Positions 44,045 to 56,112 of a stretch of DNA of 64,000 nt are shown here, piece after piece (the stretch's first letter is position 1; the number at the start of each line of letters is the position of its first letter). The notes under the pieces were generated by a model, which was not told where the DNA came from, searched no databases, and saw only the letters and a list, made by a program, of their open reading frames with translations. The stretch is from Mastigias papua. Lineage: Eukaryota; Cnidaria; Scyphozoa; Rhizostomeae; Mastigiidae. The position numbers and the translations under genes are program-made. The stretch is from contig OZ025269.1 in the NCBI GenBank assembly GCA_964019165.1, forward strand, positions 15,593,187-15,657,186. The letters are read 5' to 3'.

Positions 44045-44889
44045 TCCTACCTACTAGCTGCACATTAATCAACAAAGCGTATTACTCAGTAATGATGTTG
44101 ATTGTCCTACCAAACTATGGCTGCAAGGTAATAATAATAGACAGAAATGCTTGAATGCACAACTGTATCGTTTGAAATTGATTCGCTTTTATCTGGTGTG
44201 AAAGTATTAACTGGCTAACAAAGGAACGTCGTCGTATACGGGTGTGAAGTGAAATCGAACGTGATTGGTGGATTTCCTAGTCCTTAGTTACGTGGTAGCA
44301 ACCGATTTTCTCTGGAGAAGACTACTATGGCCTTGCACTTTACAAGATAAGGGTAGAGTGTTTCTACCTAGATATTTCGTCATATTGTTTAGCCATTATA
44401 TTTATTCTTCATTGGAAGCTCTATATTTCAATAGTTTTTATATTTATTATACATTTGTGCTCTGCATAACTTTGACTCATGCTTTGAAGTTCAACTGAGT
44501 TAGGCCATCTCCATAAACAGTAGATCATTTTGTAACCGTTCCAGTAATATTTTATTTCTAATACATTCATTCAGGCATTCATTTAGTGCATGTTCATTAC
44601 TTTTTCTTCAACAGCAACGTACTGTCATCATTCCCCAACAATAATACTAAACTAGAATTATGCGAACCTTTCCATTCCGTCACAACACCTTGCCCTTTGT
44701 TCAGGCCAATTTACATACCAGCTTCCATCAACACCTTGCCATATATATCCCAGCCCTTCCTCTTTAGAGCAGAATTGTTTAATTCATCCTTTCCAGGTAG
44801 GCCGGATATAAAGGTATATACTTTATCAACAGTTATAAACTAGTTGGGTAGAATGAATCCCGACAGAGGAAAGACAACAGCACAAGCTA
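44045..44889. other. Upstream region of the galactosyltransferase gene
   Basis: The promoter and 5' UTR should lie here, but no TATA box or other element can be assigned with confidence. Short frames only. Confidence 0.4.
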
Positions 44890-45591
44890 CACTACCGTTC
44901 AAAAAGTGTTGGGACGATTGGAAGTTTCGAAGGACGTTTATGTTAAAAGCTTTAAACAACATGCATTTGATCCTCTTTTATCAAAAAAGAGAACTGACTA
45001 TTACTATGAAATTTTTATAAGACATTGTTTATGTTCCAAAGCTTTTCAGTTGCGCCATAGCACTCGAAAAAGATTAACTGAAAAATTTTTCTAGGCCAAA
45101 AACATGAACATGGTATTTATCAAACGTCATGAAATAACATACGAGAAGCGTTTGGAAATTGTTTTTTACAAAAATAATGGTAAAAACTATCAAGAAATTG
45201 CAACAATTGTGGGCTGCTCAAAGAATGTACCTTTCGCTGTATGCAAAAAGTTCTTTGAATTTAGAACCGTAAAATATCTGCCAAGGGTTGGTAGACCAAA
45301 GAAGATCAAGATGCCAAGACAAGAAGGTCTTTATTGAGAGTGCTGCGTTGCAGTAGGTTTGAACCTTTGTAAAACATTGTGTTGGCGTGCAAAAAAGGCT
45401 AACTTTTGAAACATTAGCAAAAAACACAGCAAGAAAAATCATTAAAAAAATATAGCTTTAAAAGCCGCATAGGAAAACAATCTTCATTGATAACAAAAAT
45501 TAATCAAAATAACTTAACGTTGCCACACAGAAGCAAAGTCGACGCGATCATTCTTTTATTGAATCGTCCCAACACTTTTTGAACGGTAGTG
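44890..45591 (+). mobile_element. Tc1-like DNA transposon, internally deleted
   Basis: Inverted ends of about 29 bp start CACTACCGTTCAAAAAGTG and are flanked by TA at 44888-44889 and 45592-45593. The frame at 45104-45337 encodes a Tc1-type paired helix-turn-helix (KRLEIVFYKNNGKNYQEIAT ... GRPKKI), and the DDE catalytic part is missing. 702 bp against about 1.6 kb for a full Tc1 element. Confidence 0.85.
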
Positions 45592-45617
45592 TACAAACGT
45601 CTACTACTGTAAATAGT

Positions 45618-45830
45618 CAGTCAGTTGTATGGATCGCAGGTATAGTCTAGTCTTAATTTCGTAAACAAAATTCGAAGCTGGTACTCATTTTCCACACATG
45701 TAACAGATGCTCCAGATCGAAAGTATAGAGGAAAACGACTAGTCAAGTGAACGAGTGAATTGAATATAGGGGTACTTAATCCAGTGTAGTGTCGAATTTC
45801 GTAATTGGTGAAGTTTTTGTATGAAACCAT
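45618..45830 (-). pseudogene. Fragment of a DDE_4/Harbinger-type transposase
   Basis: The minus strand reads NYEIRHYTGLSTPIFNSLV, then LRILFTKLRLDYTCDP. This resembles the conserved YTGLP...LTLMKLRL entry segment of DDE_Tnp_4 proteins. It stops right next to the Tc1-like element. Recognition is by pattern only. Confidence 0.45.
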
Positions 45831-46604
45831 AGCTTTCTCAAATTTTGTGCTTAATGTCAGTTAAACTGGTTCAAGTTCTACTGCTACTATGTTGAAACGA
45901 TTGTTGTTTAAAATTAGTTATTTCATGTTCCCCTTCCTTATCTCGAGAGTCAAAATTTTCCATGTTGTTAGTTCATTCTTTATTGTTGTCCAGGGATATG
46001 GGAAAAGGGGTTTAGCGGATCAAAGGCCTCTGGAAACAGTGTTGACCCTTTTTGGTAGGCGTTCATCTATCACACTTCCACGAAGATATGGGATTGGTAT
46101 CGGCCCGCTCTTTACTCCTTCTCTGCATGTCTCCAGGGGCATCACTCTTACCACAGAAATATGGTCTTCCCAGCAATACCTACACTGCACACGTTGTTAG
46201 AAATCCCTTCGTACTCTTACTATCCACGACCGCTTCGTATGGTGTTCACATGGATATTGGAAAATGATTCGGTAGGTGTAGCTAAGTGATAAATTATAAC
46301 CAAACACAGAACAATTTTTTGGCAATTTGTAACAACAATAAAAAGTTCCCAAAGTTGCTGTGATCTATAGTCAACGGCGTGATATCCTGTAGGCCTAGGC
46401 TATTCAAATCGTGGAATCAACGTTTGTAGGCATTAAAAATAGGGAAAAAAACAAGTTTAAATAAAAAAAGGTGATGTCAAACGACTTTCAAAACAGATGA
46501 AATCAAATGTTGGTTCTGAGTTCACAAAATAGCTTGATAAAAATGATCTTCCATAGACTCACAAAACGGAACTGAAAAGAAGTTGAAAAAGAAGTTCAAT
46601 TAAT
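45831..46604. other. Intergenic, nothing recognised
   Basis: The plus frame at 45,995-46,200 (GRRSSITLPRRYGIGIG) is open but matches nothing I know. Confidence 0.35.
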
Positions 46605-48545
46605 TTGGTACTAGAGAAAGTGAGCTAAAATACAAAAAGCAGCGAAATAAGTGTGTCTCTCTACGGACAAAGGCAATAAAAGCACACTTCACAAAGGCAA
46701 CTGAAAAGGGCGTGGTTTCAAACAGAGATTTTTGGAATTTAGTAAAGCCATTTCTTGCAAATAAAGGGGGCCTATCAGGGAATGACATCACACTTGTAAA
46801 AGGGGGAAAAGTGATAACAGATGACTATGCTTTGACTGAAATATTCAATAACCACTACGTTAATATTGTAGAAAAGACTAGTGGTAAGAAACCAAGCAAT
46901 TTGGCTTAAATAGTTGATTGTGAAGGGGATAGGGAAATAGTTAGGTTAATTGTTGATAAATATAAGGATCACCCAAGTGTTGTTGCAATTAACCAAGATC
47001 GAAAGGAGGTCTTCGAATTGTTTTCTTTTCATGAAGTAGATTTTCAAGAGTTTAGGAGTTTACTTGGTTCCATGGATGGAACAAAATCAACTGAATTCCA
47101 CCAAAACTAGTGTCATTCGCTGTCGCAGAACTTGAAATTCCTCTTACCAATGCGATAAACATGAGTATTAGCAGCTGCAAATTTCCTGACAACGCAAAGC
47201 GAGCTGCTACATGCCCACTTGATAAGGAAGAATCAGATCCCTCTGTGGAAAGAAACTTTCGTCCTGTTAGCGTACTAAATGCATTCTCAAAAATATATGA
47301 GAAAGTGATGAAAAAACAGTTAAAGTCTCACCTTGACAAATCCCTTTCAATATTTATTGCAGTTTATAGAGAACTGTATAGTACACAACATGTTTTGATA
47401 AGACTAACTGAAAACTGGAGATCTAAATTGGATAATGACTATATTGTGGGTGCAGTTTTGATGGACGTTTCCAAAGCGTTCGACTGTATACCTCATGATC
47501 TGCTAATTGCAAAGCTCTCTGCATATGGCTTTGATGAAAATTCCTTAGCCTTGATCTATTCTTACCTAAAACGACGTCAGCAAAGTGTTAGAATCAACAA
47601 TACCTATAGCAGTTTTCACAATATAGTATCTGGTGTTCCCCAGGGCTCTATATTAGGCCCGATTCTTTTCAATTTCTATATAAATGACCTTCTGTTGTTT
47701 GTTAAAAAGGCAGAAGTCTACAACTATGCTGATGACAATACCTTAGTGCATTTCTCTAAGACATTGCCAGATCTCGTAAAAATCTTAGAAGAAGAATCAA
47801 ATCTCTCTTTAGATTGGCTTGGAAGTAACGAGATGATAGCAAACCCTAAAAATTCCATGCTTTAATAGTAAAGAAAGACCGATCCAACACGAGTGGCATA
47901 CCGCGTACCGGTCCAACTGAAGGACCACAACATCGAATCAAGAACTGTTGTCAAACTATTGGGTATCAAACTTGACAATAGACTAAATTTTCATCCCCAC
48001 ATTGCTGATGTGTGCAAGAAAGCAGCAACACAGTTAAATGTCCTGAAAAGGTTAAAATCCTTCATTGGTCTAAAAGAAAGGAAAACTCTTGTTGAAAGTA
48101 TTATATATTCAAATTTTAATTATTGTCCTTTGGTTTGGCATTTTTCGTCAGCTAAATCAGCGCAAAAAATTAAAGAAATACAAGAGAGAGCATTGAGGTT
48201 TCTTTACAATGACAACAATAGTTCCTATGAAGATCTTCTTCGTAAGGCAGGCAAGAACTTTATGTCTTTCGCCTACGAAGCTTGTGCATTGAAATTTACC
48301 AGACTATGAAAAAACTAAATCCTACTTTTCACAGGGAATTTTTCATTTTTTTTTAATCAGTTTGCGATCCAAATCATTCTTCGAGAAATCCTTACGACTT
48401 ACATCATCAGAGACCTAATCAAGTAACATTTGGTAAACACAGTCTTAGATCTCTGGGTCCCAAAGTGTGGAGTAGTTTACCGAATAAAATCAAATCCTCG
48501 GAAACCGTTAACATATTCAAACGATTGATAAGGCAATGATCTGGT
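46605..48545 (+). mobile_element. CR1/jockey-like LINE, RT and C-terminus, moderately decayed
   Basis: Plus-strand pieces: an N-terminal linker with VVSNRDFWNLVKPFLANKGG, the RT frame 47110-47865 with DVSKAFDCIPHDLLIAKLSA, IVSGVPQGSILGPILFNFYI and catalytic YADDNTLVHF, then frame 47893-48309 with VKLLGIKLDNRLNFHPHI and a NYCPLVWHFSSAKSAQKI block. A last piece near 48,440 reads LRSLGPKVWSSLPNKIK. The endonuclease region is missing. It is intergenic, between the divergent galactosyltransferase and CHP1 genes. Confidence 0.85.
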
Positions 48546-49169
48546 ATTCAGTGCAACTGTAATGTGTGTAAATATGAAGATCCATGATAAACAATCTTGA
48601 AGTGAATTCAGTATTAGCAAGTCTATATACGTAACCAAATCAATGGGGGATGGGGGTATGGGGGTGTCTGGGATGTACAGTATTTAGTTTTATAATTTAT
48701 TGCTTCAGATATCCATTAATTTCCATTTCTTTTGTATTTATATTCGAATTAGATTAGTTTCTGTTATTCTGTAAGTAGAAACTAGAGTTGTGTAAATTTC
48801 GAATTAAAATAAGCTAAACAAAAAACAAACAAAAACAAAATGGGAAAGGGGGTGGTCAAACAACCAAGAGTACGTACGCAAAAGGGGGGTGCGTGCTAAG
48901 CGTACATGTGCTTACGAGGGGGGAGGGGGGTCAAATCTTAGCGATTTTGGAGCTTACGTACAAATTGAATGACCCCCTTTCGAATGTATTGGGGGAAGGG
49001 GGAGATTTCTGCAGGTGCGCACTTTTCGAGGAAATACGGTATGTTTTACGCATGCTCCAACCAATGGCTTCCTTCCATAATGGCTAGTTAACCGAAGAGG
49101 TTTGTTGCAATATCAAACAGGCACCGAGGATTCCCTTAGTTATTTCAAAGATCTTTGGCTGAGGATAAC
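48546..49169. other. Upstream region and 5' UTR of CHP1
   Basis: Contains a G-rich repeat patch at about 48,840-48,990 with several cgtacg and gcttacgtac-like motifs, which looks repetitive. The last 80 bases before the ATG are presumably 5' UTR. No TATA box assigned. Confidence 0.4.
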
Positions 49170-49239
49170 ATGGGATCCAAGTGCTCAACTATACAACTTG
49201 AAGATGCCGATGTTCTTGAGATAAGCAAGGAGACTGGAT
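49170..49239 (+). CDS. CHP1: CHP1 exon 1
   Basis: 70 coding nt, encoding MGSKCSTIQLEDADVLEISK and ETG. The donor is GTGCGT (phase 1). Start chosen because MGS begins every CHP protein. Confidence 0.92.
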
Positions 49240-52200
49240 GTGCGTAACAGCTTTGCTTTGTGTTGCTGCTAGATTTGTTTTCTTTTACCATCTCATAGGT
49301 GTACACCTACACGTGTAGGAGAGCGAATTCACATGTTTGATACCAAACAGTTTGAGAAAAAAGCCAAGTAAAGCCAAGCTAGAATAAAGCCACATTTATG
49401 ATCTCATTGAAAGAGGCTATACTTTTTAGTGTGGTTCTTATTGATAACTGTTATTTACTTTTGATAGTTAAGGACCAATTTATTGTCATTTCAATAAGAA
49501 AGTGAAATGCCTCACCTCTTTGCTAGAATGAAGCTATATGTTGAAGTGCCATCTTCGATAATGTGTTATTTGTTGCATATTGCATTGTATAGATGCTTAG
49601 TATGAAGTATAACATGTTAGATAATAGACAAGCCTCTTTACTTACATATTGTAATCCCTGACAGTTTCAGCCACGCAAATTAAGAGACTATACACCAGGT
49701 TCTCTAACCTTGATAGAGGTAACCTTGGAAAGCTAAGGCAAGTATTCTTCATTTTCATTTACCCTATCAAATGTTTGCAGTATTTAGGCCCACCAAGAGA
49801 GGGGGGCAGGCGGGCAAATTGCTCTGGGCACTGAGCCTGAGAGGGGCCCAAAAGTTGAGATGATTTTATGTCAATGATTTCCCACTTGCTGTCCAAGATA
49901 GTAATGTCTCCATGTATACTGATGATACCAATCTGTGCTATCAATTAATTGATGCTAAATAATGACCATAAAAATTGGATAGTTGGCTACTAGGAAAGAA
50001 ACTTTCTCTGACTATAGCTAAAACATATTTCATGCTTCTTGCTTCTATGCAAAGACATAGGCCACCTGAAAAGCAGCATGAAGTTTTGAACCTAAAAATC
50101 ATCAGAATTAGCTTCAAGTTGTCAAAAATACTAAATATCTTGGTGTACAAATAGATTCGTCCTTGGATTGGAAGGAACAATGGAAGGTTGTATCTGCTAA
50201 GACTTCCAGGGTTTCTTGAAGCATGCAAAGACTTTCCTATAAAGAGAAAGAAATCTTTACATAGGCATTGTTGAGCCCCACTTCAGGTACTGCTATTCAG
50301 CATGGGTTTTTTCTGCCTCTACAGAAATCAAATCGCCACAAAACTTTAGAGCCATGCTACCAGAATTGGTAGCAATAGCAGATGTGATGTTCTTAGCAAG
50401 CAGCTTTTAGAAGATTTTGAATGGAAGACCATTGATGAACTAATAACAATTGAATCTGAAATAATAGTTTACAGATCTCCAAGTCGGTTGGCTCCACAGT
50501 ACCTGTGTCACTTCTCTACTGAAAATTTAATTCTCTCCTCACTTAGCCTCCGTAGCACTGAAAAAAATTTGAGGCTGCCATTGAAAAGAACAAGTAATGG
50601 ACAGGACAGCTGCTTTTACAGAGGTGCTAAGTTATGGAAAAGCTTCCCAGCTTAGTCAAAGCAAGCACCATCCCTAAACATTTTTATACACTGCAGCATT
50701 TAGGTTTTAGCCATTTTCACAGTTTTTGATAATGTCAAAAGTATTTATGAGTAGGTTTTCTAGATTGCAGATATGGATCTAAATGTATTAGTAGATTAGT
50801 TTATTTTGTTATTTAGTTTAATTATAGCTTTATTTTATGGGAGGGCCCCTTAAACACCACCCCTTGTGCTAGAGGGCTACCCTGTCCCTTAGTTAGATAT
50901 GTGAAATATAAAATATTTGTGACATTAAATATCATAATGATATCATTAGGGGCTCCATTTTTCCCATTTAGTCCAAGCCCCACGGTAGCTTGCAGTGGGC
51001 CTGGTAGTGTTGACGAGCATTTGAAGTGAATGATGTTGGTTCGTTTGTAAATTTAGTTGCCTAGTGTCTGTTAAGAGAAGCTTAGCTTAGACTTTCATGT
51101 GCTAATAGAAAAGGGAGGCAGTATTTAGTGCTATGTAAACTAAAATTTGCCATTTGTTGCTTTGTTATTAATTGAAAACTTGGCATTAGCTGTGGGCAAG
51201 AATTTCATGTTTGCTTTTGTATCAGGAGAGAAGACTTTTTACGAATACCAGAACTTGCCATAAATCCTCTTGGAGAGAGAATTATTCAAGCTTTTTTTGC
51301 CTCCAAGGAAAGGTAGGCATGCCCTTTTTATAGGTCTCTTCTAACAGAGGCAGTTATCACATCATTTGCATTGTTGGTTATTAGATGTTATGTTGAGAGG
51401 GAGGGTGAATTATAGCTGTTCTATGCCAGCACAAAGTCTCCCAATATAGCAGAGTTTTATTAAAATTATGTCGTGTTTGCAATCACATATCTGAGCCCAC
51501 AATATGCCTGGAGATTGTTAGGGTGTTACATGTGGTTAGATGCAGATAACTTGCAAAGCTGTTTTTTGTTGGGTTTCCAGGTGTGCTAGTTGCTGCCTCA
51601 CTAACATAACTAGCAAAAATGACTTTGCAGATTTGGATCAATGCTGCTTTCAGAAATTTGTAGATTTGTAGTCAGGTTGTTCTGTTGCTTAGTCTTTATC
51701 AATATGCACATACAGAGAACTGAAATGTACCTCAGTTTTAATAGTTTTCTAGAAAGGATTGCTTTTTCAGATTATTAATGTCACCATTGTGGTTACTATG
51801 TCTACTTAGAGCAGTAGTTTCCAATTCTTTGAATTTTTCTACATTGTAGGTCCCTGGGGGACAATTATATGTCATGATGATAAATCTTATATATGGTTTC
51901 ACAGAAAAAAATTTCAAGTAGTAATACAGGTTAATAGATGAGTTGAAAAAGTGTTGGCAACCTACTGTGGTGACCTGAACCCATTGCAACCCCCCTGAAA
52001 CCATGACAGTCCCCAAAAGGACAACAGACCCCAGTTTGGAAGCCACTTGATCACTTACTTAGAATGAACAAATTTAGAATTGATTTTTGCAACTTGGTGT
52101 TCTTTCATGAAATTAGAGTTAGCCATTTGCTCAGAAAGGATATCCCCTACCATGTTATGATACTTTTTTAGAAAAGCCCTGTATTTCATTGTCAGTTGGA

Positions 52201-55200
52201 TAATCTATGCTGTATGTATGTGATATTACCTATAAATGTCACAATATTCTTAAGTGCCTCTTTTCTCTCTAAGGGATGAGTCAGAAGCTGCCGGGGTTAA
52301 TTTCAAGGAATTTGTTAGGACACTGGCATGCTTTAGGCCCATAAAGAAGAAAGAGGAAAATCCCTTAAATGACAGGCAACATAAACTTGAATGTGAGTGC
52401 ACCTTTTGAGTTCTAGATCCATTAGTGTGTTTTTGTCATGTTTGACGTGAAATGAGAAGACCATTAGAAACATTCTTTTAGAAAAGATGGAGTTAGTGAG
52501 TAGTCTGTTGGTACTACAGAACTTCACTATAGCTCAAAAAGTGGGAGAATTCTTTCAGCATACTGAAAAGCTTTTTTGTCTGACACTCATCAGAGTATGA
52601 AACATTGGATAACATCTGAAAGGTGAAATGAAATATATGACCAGATGTGGATAGACTTGACATGATAAACAATGTATCTAGTTGGCCCTATGATCAGCCA
52701 AGTAGCTCCTGTTCACCATTGTCTACTTTAAGAGCCCATGAACTCTTTGTTTACAAAAGCTTAGGTTTTGAGCCTTAATGTTAACTAATAACAATAAGAT
52801 CATCCTTTCATATAAGTGTAATGCATTATACAAATTCGATTATTTTATGTTACTTTGGTTTTGCCATTTTAGGACTGCTAATGGAAAAGTGTATTATCTG
52901 GTCATTGACACTGCTTTTTTCAAATGTTGCTAATTTGAGAAGTTAACATAGCACTTTCTGCTCCCTCATGATTGTCAAAAATTTTAATCATGCCATATTC
53001 ACTGTTGCAAAAGGCCCCAAAAAGGAGAGATGGTAGAGTCACAATTTTTCTGTTTTGTATTTGAACAAGATAAGTACCAGCAAGAGTAGACAGATACCAC
53101 ATTGTTACAGGAATATATACACTTTGAAGATTTATTACTTCAGTTAATTGTTTCTACTAATGTATTCATATCTCTATGGTTGAATTTTAGTTGCATTCAG
53201 AATTTATGATATTGATTCAGATGGGTACATCTCAAGACAAGAATTGCTAGATGTGGGTTTTTCAGCTCTTTTATAGCTTTGCTATTCTACTTCATCATTA
53301 CTGAAATCATAGTTAATTTTCTTATAGATGGTATTTGAATAAGAGTTACTTGTGAGAAGTGATAATTAATAGGAAATTTGATGCAAATTTCTTCCTATTA
53401 CACTTTAGTAGTAAGTGGGTTCAGAATCTTTGTTAAAGAGTGTGATAATGCTCTCTACCCAATAACATCATGTGACACATTGCTACACTTAGTATACTAG
53501 TGCTAAGTATGTAGCTATAGTTAGTTTTAGTAATGGTACAATTCATCCTATTGGACCATATGTTTCTTTCAGTCAGGGTGGGCTCATTGGAAGTGCATTG
53601 TGCCTGCAAGCATATATATGAGCACATAATGTGCCTGAAAATTAAAGCAGGATATTGTGTATGGTCAGGGACACATAGTTTGCCTGTCTTTTACTAGGTT
53701 TCCAGCTTCACTATGTGCTGTTACGTTAACATGTATAAGTACAGTAGCAACAATCCATAGGCAGATCTGGATAAATAGTGCCGGCAGAAGTTTAGAGTTC
53801 ATCATTTGTGCCTGTGAGTGGTGGTTGCATGCCCTTGTACATTAACATGCCCTGCTTTCTATATGCTTTAAATAGTTCTTGTAGTTACATGTTGTTGTTA
53901 TTGTTTTTAGAGTATCCACATGTTTGATATCATGTAGTTACATTTTAGCTTCTAAGAATGATGGTTGGAGCAAATATTAGTGATGAGGAACTGGGAATAA
54001 TTGCTGACAGAACTTTGTCAGAAGCTGATGATGATCAAGATGGATTTATATCTTTTGATGAATTTAGCAAGGTATCTTATTTCAAAATTTGTTTTTGGAG
54101 GAGTTGAAATGGGGGCAGGGATGGATCTAGGACTTAAGTAGATTGAATCAAATAGTAGAAACAAAGGGTGTGGCCTGAAAGTAATGAGACCACACCCTAG
54201 CCACACCACTTTCGTATTTCATGACCGAAATTGTAATGAAGGGTTTTCTTCAATTTCTGGAAGACGTTGTACTCTGTCCCTCAAGAGAAAACACCAGTAA
54301 ATTAAGTTTTCTATCAGTGTCCAGTTTCTTACGTGAATGAAAAAAATTGCAATGATAACGAAAGCAGAAGGTAAAGCATTGTCTTGTCTAGTACCAGGCT
54401 TCTTATAAGCCGGTTTCTTGTAAAAAAACACATGTAACTCTTCATAGTTCTTATCTCCCACCCTTTGGGTCCTATTGTCAAGTGTAAGTACCCACGTCTG
54501 AGGTTCTAGAGATTGACCCTTTTCTCTGATTTTTATCTTAAATTTTACCCCTATTTTCTTTGAAACCAGAGAAAAATTTGACCCTTATTCTATCAAAGAT
54601 AAAAGTTGAAGTTGAACATAAAATACCCCTTCTCTTAGATTTTTGTTTTTTCCTCAAAAAAACATCCCTTGTTTTACAGCGGCTTTCACGCACTTTATAA
54701 TGTCCTTGGCCATGTTTGTTTCGAACTGCGGCATAGTAGGACACGAGTTACATCGTAGAGGGCAGAAACGTACCGCATGGACTTTCACCCGTGAGATAGA
54801 AGTTCAGAAAGATCAAATGGAATATTCACTTCATACACACCCGATAAAAACTTACGGCCTAATTGTTGAAGAATAGCGGATATTGATATTTGATATTTGT
54901 TGGGAGCATGCTGGTATACAATGAACTTATGGCTTGAGTACTGACATTCTTAGATCCTGAGCTGCTGTAATGAAATTTAATAAAGCAACTGCTTTCTAAA
55001 GCAGCAAGCTTGCTTGTGTATCTTGTAGCAGATATGCCATACTTTTAAATAGATTGAGAATAGATGGATGATCACATCAGTCAAATAGGGAAGGTACCGT
55101 GCCTTGTATTGGGGGTCATTTTGACGCAATAAAATTCTAGTCGATTAGTCTTTCTCGTTGAATTTCATTTCCAATTTCTTTTTGCCTACATATAACTTGT

Positions 55201-55401
55201 GAGATTGATGCCTTTTCCGACAGTTTTTCTCTCTTCCAGCTCTTCTCTTCACCCTAGCTAAATTGTTAAAAATGAACAGAAAATAACTGAAATGTTGTTG
55301 TTGTATTAGTGATTTATTAATATTTTATTCTTTGATTTGGTTTTCAGATGATGGAAAAAACTGACTTTCAGTCCAAGATGAGTATTCGTTTCTTGGCCTA
55401 A
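49170..55401 (+). CDS. CHP1: CHP1, calcineurin B homologous protein, seven exons
   Basis: An EF-hand protein of 195 codons, the same length as vertebrate CHP1. It is known to bind Na+/H+ exchangers as an essential subunit and to act in vesicle traffic and calcineurin inhibition. Exons: 49170-49239, 49665-49737, 51226-51312, 52274-52392, 53191-53252, 53949-54071, 55348-55401 (588 nt). The start MGSKCS keeps Gly2 and Ser6 for N-myristoylation, with Cys5 a possible palmitate site. EF-hands 1 and 2 are degenerate. EF3 (DIDSDGYISRQE) and EF4 (DDDQDGFISFDE) have full calcium ligands. The C-terminus KMSIRFLA matches the family end. All introns are GT-AG except intron 2, which is GC-AG. Intron 2 holds a LINE and intron 4 a hammerhead repeat. 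Confidence 0.95.
49665..49737 (+). CDS. CHP1: CHP1 exon 2
   Basis: 73 nt encoding SATQIKRLYTRFSNLDRGNL (degenerate EF1). The acceptor is ccctgacag and the donor AG-GCAAGT is non-canonical GC. A nearby GT would give the wrong frame. Confidence 0.9.
49865..50930 (+). mobile_element. LINE family A fragment in CHP1 intron 2
   Basis: The plus strand reads FYVNDFPLAVQDSNVSMYTD and DTNLCYQLIDA (the catalytic YADD is YTDD here), DSSLDWKEQWK, then a terminal SCFYRGAKLWKS. The 3' UTR ggagggccccttaaac ... gggctaccctg pairs it with the copy at 4296-5212. Sense to CHP1, with many frame breaks. Confidence 0.8.
51226..51312 (+). CDS. CHP1: CHP1 exon 3
   Basis: 87 nt encoding REDFLRIPELAINPLGERII and the start of EF2. 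The donor is GTAGGC. Confidence 0.93.
52274..52392 (+). CDS. CHP1: CHP1 exon 4
   Basis: 119 nt encoding VNFKEFVRTLACFRPIKKKE, the EF2 end and linker. The acceptor is ctctctaag and the donor GTGAGT. Confidence 0.93.
52503..52690 (-). repeat. Dispersed repeat carrying a hammerhead core, copy 2
   Basis: Lies in CHP1 intron 4, antisense to the gene, and matches 18,473-18,655 from gtctgttggtactacagaac onward. Confidence 0.75.
52559..52599 (-). ncRNA. Hammerhead ribozyme-like motif, copy 2
   Basis: Minus strand: CAUACU, CUGAUGA, GUGUCAGAC, then AAAA where GAAA is required, the palindromic stem III AAAGCUUU, the UUC cleavage triplet and AGUAUG. Stem I (CAUACU/AGUAUG) is fully paired, but the essential G12 is A and stem II is weak. 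This copy is probably dead. Together with copy 1 it outlines a complete ancestral ribozyme. Confidence 0.65.
53191..53252 (+). CDS. CHP1: CHP1 exon 5
   Basis: 62 nt encoding AFRIYDIDSDGYISRQELLD, the calcium-binding EF3. The donor is GTGGGT (phase 0), chosen because the reading then matches CHP1 length exactly. Confidence 0.9.
53949..54071 (+). CDS. CHP1: CHP1 exon 6
   Basis: 123 nt encoding LLRMMVGANISDEELGIIAD and EF4 (DDDQDGFISFDEF). The donor is GTATCT. Confidence 0.93.
55348..55401 (+). CDS. CHP1: CHP1 exon 7 (terminal)
   Basis: 54 nt including stop, encoding MMEKTDFQSKMSIRFLA. The acceptor is ggttttcag. Confidence 0.93.
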   Translation: MMEKTDFQSKMSIRFLA

Positions 55402-55493
55402 CAATAGACCGTTGTGGTATACGTTATCTGATTCGATTTTCGTACTGCATTTGGACGCAGGATTGTAATTGACTCTTTGATAGGTAATTCTAT

Positions 55494-55499
55494 ATTAAA
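55494..55499 (+). terminator. Candidate poly(A) signal of CHP1
   Basis: ATTAAA, 93 bp after the CHP1 stop. No AATAAA is closer. Tentative. Confidence 0.3.
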
Positions 55500-55824
55500 T
55501 GAAGTATTTATAGGATGTATCATTCATGCATGAATCGTTAGAATTTTGTGAATATTAGAAACTGTTGAGTCTAAACTGTTGATTATTATCACACGCGGTG
55601 ATTGGAGCCGACTGTTAGGGTAGCTTTTGTAGCTTTGACTCAAAGAGTTTTGGTATCTCATGGTTAATACTTATTGTTTTTATTTGAAGAAATTCAATAT
55701 TTCTTTTATTTTCTACGAAGGCGATATATTTTTTATGTTTATCAGTTTGCTTGCTTAAGTGCTAGTTCAATTTTCTGGATACAGGATGGTGCACATTTGC
55801 TAGTCAATTGCCTATTGTGCAGCC

Positions 55825-56112
55825 ATGCTCAATGGTATGGTAGTCAAGCAGTTAGCAATTCATTGGAGAATGTTCAACTTCGAAGCGAACTTTAGTGCTA
55901 GCTTACCTTTGCGTGATTTAAAGAAGCATTCGAAAACTGTTCAAGTGAGTTTGGCAACTTTGAATATCCTTCAAAAACAAGCAGAATGCCCAGCTATTCA
56001 CGATTTGTTCATGTTTTATTGCGATAATTCAACGAGGCTGGAGTTGAATGACAATGAGCCCGCGTATGTTGTGAACATTCTAATTGAAGAATTGCTAAAT
56101 GCTGTTCGGTGA
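55825..56112 (+). CDS. Unrecognised 95-codon open frame
   Basis: Contains FSASLPLRDLKKHSKTVQVS and LELNDNEPAYVVNILIEELL. Amphipathic and acidic at the end, with ordinary codon use, so it may be a fragment of a real protein or of a transposon gene. It lies between the convergent CHP1 and PLA2-like genes. I do not recognise the family. Confidence 0.25.
   Translation: MLNGMVVKQLAIHWRMFNFEANFSASLPLRDLKKHSKTVQVSLATLNILQKQAECPAIHDLFMFYCDNSTRLELNDNEPAYVVNILIEELLNAVR

Noticed and set aside
49738..49745. A GT donor just downstream of CHP1 exon 2.
   Set aside because: Using it shifts the frame into exon 3; only the GC donor keeps the protein.
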